Part shown: in pieces, positions 45,004 to 49,313 of the stretch
Layout: every line of letters starts with the position of its first letter
Numbering within the stretch: position 1 is the stretch's first letter
DNA from: Novosphingobium capsulatum
GTDB taxonomy: Bacteria; Pseudomonadota; Alphaproteobacteria; Sphingomonadales; Sphingomonadaceae
Assembly: GCA_015661825.1 (NCBI GenBank)
Contig: DQVI01000219.1
Location: forward strand, 1 to 49,313
Reading direction: 5' to 3'
Length of the DNA: 49,313 nt
Made by a program: the position numbers and the translations under genes
The notes under the pieces: generated by a model
Told to the model about the DNA's origin: nothing
The model's input: only the letters and a program-made list of their open reading frames with translations
The model's database searches: none

Positions 45004-45831
45004 ATGCAGTTTCGTGTTTCCGGCGCGCTGGCGCTCACCCTTCTTTCCGGTCTGGTGTCCCTTGGTGGCCTGGTCCCTTGTGCGCAGGCGCAGGCGATCC
45101 GCTTTGTCGCCAACCCCAGCGCGCTGATCGCCGCCGATATCGCCACGACCCATGCCATGGAGCGCAAGGGCTGGGGCGAGGGGCTGGCCGAGACGATGGC
45201 GAAGGACGCGCAAGTGCTTTCGCCCCCGCGCGCACTGGCCGAAGTGGCCCTGCACGATCTTCCGCATGGGGAAGCCCCCCACTTGCGCCAGCCCGATGGC
45301 GCCTGGATCGGCTGCGACGGCACCTATGGCGTCACGCGCGGGCGCTGGAGCGCAAAGGACGCGCAAGGGCAGGAAAGGCTGGGGGGCTGGTATGCCACCG
45401 TCTGGCAGCGCAACCTCAAAAAGGGCTTCTATCGCTGGAGCCTCACCCTTGAGGCGCCGACCGCGCAGGCGCTCCCCGCGCCCGATTTCCTGACCGGCCT
45501 CGTCGCCGATTGCCCGGTCCGCCGCCCGCGGACCGAGGCCGAGCAGCTTGCCGATCTCGACGCGCCGCGCCCGCCCAAGCTCAAAAAAGGCGCGCCGCCC
45601 CCGATACGCCCGCTTCGCGCCGCGCTTCCGGCCGAAACCACCCCCGCCGGGGCCGATACCACGCAGGGCCAGTCCTATGACGGCACGCTGGCCTGGCGCG
45701 CGACCGTGCTGCCCGATGGTGGCCGCCGCTTCCGCGCGTGGATGTGGAAGGACGGGGCGATGCAGGAAGTCATCCACCTCGATGCCGCGCCCCCGCGCAG
45801 TGGCACCCCCAATGTTACCGTGGGAAGCTGA
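45004..45831 (+). CDS. Secreted protein of unknown function
   Basis: A 275-residue protein with a signal peptide (MQFRVSGALALTLLSGLVSLGGLVPCAQA, residues 1-29). Residues 30-150 have helix and strand alternation of NTF2/SnoaL type (ADIATTHAMERKGWGEGLAETM, then DGAWIGCDGTYGVTRGRWS). A Pro/Lys linker precedes a short beta C-terminal portion. The family is not known. ATG at 45004 follows a hairpin region after folD. MarC starts 5 bases after the stop. Confidence 0.65.
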   Translation: MQFRVSGALALTLLSGLVSLGGLVPCAQAQAIRFVANPSALIAADIATTHAMERKGWGEGLAETMAKDAQVLSPPRALAEVALHDLPHGEAPHLRQPDGAWIGCDGTYGVTRGRWSAKDAQGQERLGGWYATVWQRNLKKGFYRWSLTLEAPTAQALPAPDFLTGLVADCPVRRPRTEAEQLADLDAPRPPKLKKGAPPPIRPLRAALPAETTPAGADTTQGQSYDGTLAWRATVLPDGGRRFRAWMWKDGAMQEVIHLDAAPPRSGTPNVTVGS

Positions 45832-45836
45832 CCTTC

Positions 45837-46457
45837 ATGTTCCACTTGTTCCTTTCGGCCTTCACCACGCTGTTTCTGGTGATCGACCCGCCCGGCTGCG
45901 CGCCGATCTATGCCGGGCTGACCGCCGATGCCAGCCCCACCCAGGCCCGCCAGATGGCCGTGCGCGCCTGCATCATCGCCACGCTGATCCTCGTCGTCTT
46001 TGCGCTGTTCGGCGAAGCCCTGCTGGGGGCGCTGCACATCGAACTGGCCAGCTTCCGCATTGCGGGGGGGATCATGCTGTTCCTGATCGCGCTCGAAATG
46101 GTCTTTGAAAAGCGCACGGGCCGCCGCGAGGAGCGCGCCGAAAAGGTGCGCAATGCCCAGCCCCATGTCGAGGACGTGTCGGTCTTCCCGATGGCCATGC
46201 CGATGCTGGCCGGGCCCGGCTCGATCGCCTCGATCATGCTGCTGACCGCACGCGCCCACGGCACCGAGGAAACCGCCGTGGTCCTCGCCGCGCTGGGCGT
46301 GGTCATGCTGCTCAGCCTCATTGCGCTGGTGGCGGCAACGCCGATCATCCGCGTGCTGGGCAAGCAGGTGGAAGCCGTGGTCACCCGCCTGCTCGGCGTG
46401 CTGCTGGCCGCGCTGGCCGCCCAGTTCGTGATCGACGGCCTGCGCACGCAGTTCTAA
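45837..46457 (+). CDS. MarC family integral membrane protein
   Basis: A 206-residue protein with six transmembrane segments. LFLVIDPPGCAPIYAGL near the N-terminus, MLAGPGSIASIMLL in the middle, and a closing LLGVLLAALAAQFVIDGL are the MarC/NAAT signature. Its function is uncertain despite the multiple-antibiotic-resistance name. ATG at 45837 lies 5 bases after the preceding stop, so co-translation is likely. Confidence 0.92.
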   Translation: MFHLFLSAFTTLFLVIDPPGCAPIYAGLTADASPTQARQMAVRACIIATLILVVFALFGEALLGALHIELASFRIAGGIMLFLIALEMVFEKRTGRREERAEKVRNAQPHVEDVSVFPMAMPMLAGPGSIASIMLLTARAHGTEETAVVLAALGVVMLLSLIALVAATPIIRVLGKQVEAVVTRLLGVLLAALAAQFVIDGLRTQF

Positions 46458-46501
46458 ACGCCGGGGGCCTCAAAGCGGGCCCTGCCTCCTTCTTCATTCC
46501 C

Positions 46502-46595
46502 CTTCGTCATCCCCGCGCAGGCGGGGATCCAGTTCCGACGGTTGCTCATGCAAACAAGGCAAGAAGCTGGATTCCCGCCTGCGCGGGAATGACGA
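46502..46595. repeat. REP-like inverted repeat, copy 2
   Basis: The arms at 46502-46532 and 46567-46595 carry the same 31-bp sequence as the copy at 12151, with two mismatches in the left arm. The spacer is 34 bases instead of 12. It lies between convergent marC and the M23 peptidase gene. Confidence 0.88.
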
Positions 46596-46651
46596 AAAAG
46601 GGGGCAGCGCACAGTGCCTTTATTGGCAAGCCTGGTGCTTCTCCCCGCAGT

Positions 46652-48295
46652 TCAGATCGCCCCCGGACGCAGCGCCATCAGGCCGCGCAGCCGCGCGCGG
46701 TAGGCGGCCAGTTGCGCCGGATCGACCGCGCGGGTGCGGGCGATCATGCGGACCGACGAAGGATCGACGGCCTGCCCGCCGCGATAGAGTTCGTAGTGCA
46801 GGTGCGGCCCGGTCGAGAGGCCGGTCGAGCCGACATAGCCGATCACCTGCCCCCGGCTGACATGGGCGCCCGGCGCCACGGCGATGCGGCTCATGTGGCC
46901 ATAGCCGGTGCCGATGCCCCCGCCATGGTCGAGGCGGACATATTCGCCATGCCCGCCGTGCCATCCGGCAAAGCTGACGGTGCCATCGCTGACGGCGTGG
47001 ATCGGGCTGCCCCAGGGCGCGCCGATATCGATCCCGGCGTGGAGGCGGGTAAAGCCCAGAATCGGGTGGAAGCGATAGCCGAAGCCCGAGGTGACATGGC
47101 CCGCGACCGGCGCGACCAGCAGCCCGGAATCGCTGCTGTCGGTGGCCTGTCCCTTCATCGTTTCGGGGCTGAAGAAGGCGCCATCGTTGCCCCAGCGCAG
47201 CAATTGCGCGCGCGGGTGCCCGTCGCGGCTGATCCCGGCATAGAGCAGGTCGCCCATCTCGCCCTGCCCGTCGGCGGCGCGGCGATAGGAGACGATGATG
47301 TCGAATTCGTCGGTCGGGGCGATGTCCTCGAAGGGGAGCGCGGAATCGATCGTGCGCAAGTAGTCCTGCACGATATTGGGGCTGACCCCGGCGGCGCGGG
47401 CCGAGCGGTAGAGGCTCGATCCCACGATCCCGGTCAGCCGCAGCGGCGTCACGCTGACGGGGATGGGCTGCTTGTGGAGGACCAGCGCGCCGCCTTCGCG
47501 GCGCACGTCGAGCGCGAGGTCGAAGCGCGCGCGCAGGCTCAGGCTTTCGAGCGGGCGCGGATCGAGCGGCCCGGCGTGCGGGCCCAGAACCATCTGGAAA
47601 CGGGCTCCGGGGGCCAGATGACTGTTGGGCTGGCTGTCCGGCAGCGCCTGAGTGATCAGGGACGCGGTCCGTCCCGCGTCGGACTGGGTCAGCCCGGCGC
47701 GTTGCAGCATGCCCGCGATGCTGTCGGATTCGCCCAGCGTGGCGGTCATCGTGATGCTGGCCCGTTCGGGCGCGGCGGCGAGGTGGACCACGCGGGGGCC
47801 TGCCGCGAAATGGCGCCCGTTGCCCGCCCCTTGCGCGAGCGGGCGAATGCCTTGCGCGGCAAATTCACCGGCGATCTGCTCGTCGAGCGCGGTCAGCGGC
47901 GCGGCGCGCAGCGGGGCGAAGCTGGGCCAGAAGGCCAGGGCAAGGCCCGCCAGCACGGTGCAGGTGGCCGCACCATGAAACCAATGGCGGCTGCCGATGT
48001 CCTGCCCGAGATCGTGGCAGCGCAAGGTGCGGGCGGCGGCGCGCTCGATGCGCAGGCACAGGGCCAGCCAGCGGCGGGCAAGCGGATGGGACGATTGCCG
48101 CCATGGGGCCGATAGCGCTGGCGGCGGGGGGAGCGCGTGAACCGGACGCGCGGCGGGGGCCAGCCTCCGGCTGCGATGCTGTGCGCCGGGGCCAAGCGTG
48201 CCGGAGACAGCACGGCCAAAGACGGGGCGCGGGCCCCCAGCCCCGCTGGCAAGCGTACCAAAATCCGAACCGGGCCTGTTGAAAGGGGCACTCAT
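46652..48295 (-). CDS. M23 family metallopeptidase (peptidoglycan endopeptidase)
   Basis: A 547-residue protein. A cytoplasmic basic, Arg/Ala/Pro-rich tail (about 1-105) precedes one membrane anchor (about 107-130). An OapA/LysM-type middle (about 165-380) follows, with GESDSIAGMLQRAGL. The C-terminal lysostaphin-type domain has TSGFGYRFHPILGF, zinc ligands in RLHAGIDIG and the terminal His in GPHLHYELYRGG, so it is probably active. It belongs with MepM/NlpD-like envelope factors. ATG at 48295; mutS ends 65 bases upstream. Confidence 0.93.
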   Translation of the reverse strand: MSAPFNRPGSDFGTLASGAGGPRPVFGRAVSGTLGPGAQHRSRRLAPAARPVHALPPPPALSAPWRQSSHPLARRWLALCLRIERAAARTLRCHDLGQDIGSRHWFHGAATCTVLAGLALAFWPSFAPLRAAPLTALDEQIAGEFAAQGIRPLAQGAGNGRHFAAGPRVVHLAAAPERASITMTATLGESDSIAGMLQRAGLTQSDAGRTASLITQALPDSQPNSHLAPGARFQMVLGPHAGPLDPRPLESLSLRARFDLALDVRREGGALVLHKQPIPVSVTPLRLTGIVGSSLYRSARAAGVSPNIVQDYLRTIDSALPFEDIAPTDEFDIIVSYRRAADGQGEMGDLLYAGISRDGHPRAQLLRWGNDGAFFSPETMKGQATDSSDSGLLVAPVAGHVTSGFGYRFHPILGFTRLHAGIDIGAPWGSPIHAVSDGTVSFAGWHGGHGEYVRLDHGGGIGTGYGHMSRIAVAPGAHVSRGQVIGYVGSTGLSTGPHLHYELYRGGQAVDPSSVRMIARTRAVDPAQLAAYRARLRGLMALRPGAI

Positions 48296-48359
48296 GGCCT
48301 GTCCCTGCCGGATCGGGGGTTAAGACCCCGTAAAATCGCGGATCAGGCCGGGATTGGGG

Positions 48360-49313
48360 TCAACTATTGGCCTCGCGTTTCAGGTCGTAGAGCAGGTCGA
48401 GCGCGGCGCGCGGGGAGAGCGCGTCGATGTCGAGCGCGTTGAGCTTGTCGCGCAGGGCGTCGACTTTCTCCTCGGCGGCCTCGATGGCGGCGGCGAACAG
48501 CGGCAGGTCGCCAAGGCCAGCGGCCAGGCCCCCGGTGGCCGCGCGGCCCTTTTCCAGCTTGTCGAGCACGGCGCGCGCGCGCTTGACCACCGCATCGGGC
48601 ACGCCCGCCAGCCGGGCGACGGCGAGGCCATAGGACTTGTCGGCAGGCCCCTGCGCCAGTTCGTGGAGCAGCACGAGATCGCCCTTCCACTCGCGCGCGC
48701 GGACATGGTGGAGCGAGAGCGCCGGGCAGGTTTCGGCCAGACGCTGCATCTCGTGGTAATGGGTGGCGAACAGGCAGCGGCAGCGGTTCACCTCGTGGAC
48801 TGCCTCGGCCACGGCCCAGGCCAGCGCGAGGCCATCATAGGTCGAGGTGCCACGCCCCACTTCGTCGAGGATTACGAAGCTGCGTTCGCCCGCCTGCTGG
48901 AGGATGGCGGCGGTTTCGACCATTTCGACCATGAAGGTCGAGCGCCCGCGCGCGAGGTTGTCGCTCGCGCCCACGCGGCTGAACAGGCGGTCGACGAGGC
49001 CCACGCGCGCGCTTTGCGCGGGCACATAGGCCCCGGCTTGCGCCAGCAGCACGATCAGCGCGTTCTGGCGCAGGAAGGTCGATTTGCCGCCCATGTTGGG
49101 CCCGCCCACCAGCCACAGCCGGTCGGTCGCGCCCAATGTGCAGTCGTTGGCGACAAAGCGTTCGCCCGCCTTGGCGAGCGCGGCCTCGACCACCGGATGG
49201 CGCCCGCCTGCAATGGCCAGCACCGGTTCCTCGACGACATGGGGCAGGCACCAGCCGCCCTCGATCGCGCGCTGGGCATGGCTGGCGGCCACGTCGAGCC
49301 GGGCGAGCGCGGC
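48360..49313 (-). CDS. mutS: DNA mismatch repair protein MutS, C-terminal part (cut by window)
   Basis: The 3' portion of mutS; about 318 codons are visible and the 5' end lies beyond the right edge. It starts in frame at [13 protein letters not shown] and has Walker [11 protein letters not shown], Walker [21 protein letters not shown] and the HYHEMQRL switch, then a helix-turn-helix ending in DLKREANS. This is the ATPase and dimerisation domain that clamps mismatched DNA. Confidence 0.97.
   Translation of the reverse strand, partial: AALARLDVAASHAQRAIEGGWCLPHVVEEPVLAIAGGRHPVVEAALAKAGERFVANDCTLGATDRLWLVGGPNMGGKSTFLRQNALIVLLAQAGAYVPAQSARVGLVDRLFSRVGASDNLARGRSTFMVEMVETAAILQQAGERSFVILDEVGRGTSTYDGLALAWAVAEAVHEVNRCRCLFATHYHEMQRLAETCPALSLHHVRAREWKGDLVLLHELAQGPADKSYGLAVARLAGVPDAVVKRARAVLDKLEKGRAATGGLAAGLGDLPLFAAAIEAAEEKVDALRDKLNALDIDALSPRAALDLLYDLKREANS

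Overview
The window is a high-GC, gene-dense stretch of bacterial chromosome. Gene content and order (hemE / origin / ppsR-maf-aroE-coaE-dnaQ on one side, hemJ-rho-mnmE-mnmG-rsmG-parA-parB on the other, a DUF6489 protein, an alphaproteobacterial SUF operon) point to an alphaproteobacterium, most likely a sphingomonad such as Novosphingobium. The genus is inferred from protein resemblance and was not tested by any search. I saw no rRNA, tRNA, CRISPR, prophage or transposase gene.

The central feature is what looks like the chromosomal origin of replication, in the 365-bp gap between hemE (minus) and ppsR (plus) at 20034-20398. It has an AT-rich block next to hemE and seven CCACA/CCCACA-core DnaA-like boxes, two of them forming a perfect 23-bp dyad. 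To its left, at 9595-14097, lie four near-identical 16-bp parS palindromes around mnmE-mnmG-rsmG-parA-parB. Most genes beside the gap are transcribed away from it on both sides.

Layout. 1-5.3 kb: DUF2141 protein, then rpe, a heparinase II/III-like protein and purH, closed by a strong terminator. 5.3-7.7 kb: a membrane-anchored sorbosone-dehydrogenase-type beta-propeller and a free-methionine-R-sulfoxide reductase, separated by a 264-bp element with long inverted ends. 7.7-20 kb: parB, parA, rsmG, mnmG, mnmE, a DUF6489 protein, an NTF2-like protein, rho, hemJ, an S9 peptidase, hemE. 20-26.6 kb: the putative oriC, then ppsR-maf-aroE-coaE-dnaQ, hpf, ptsN, a DUF1491 protein and a SleB-type hydrolase. 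26.6-31.1 kb: a four-gene set (DUF459/SGNH, SGNH, MBOAT, small protein) that looks like a polysaccharide O-acylation module. 31.2-33.8 kb: a PAS protein and a CitE-like lyase. 33.9-39.5 kb: the Fe-S assembly operon rrf2-sufB-sufC-sufD-sufS-sufT-sufA. 39.7-49.3 kb: fatty-acid hydroxylase, CNT nucleoside transporter, argB, a lipoprotein, YggT, folD, a secreted protein, MarC, an M23 peptidase and the 3' part of mutS.

Functionally, the left half joins chromosome segregation (ParABS), tRNA and rRNA modification (MnmE, MnmG, RsmG), transcription termination (Rho) and heme synthesis (HemE, HemJ) beside the origin. The right half carries cell-surface modification, Fe-S cluster assembly and ordinary metabolism. 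Tight ATGA or GTGA overlaps mark the operons parB-parA-rsmG, ppsR-maf-aroE and the suf cluster.
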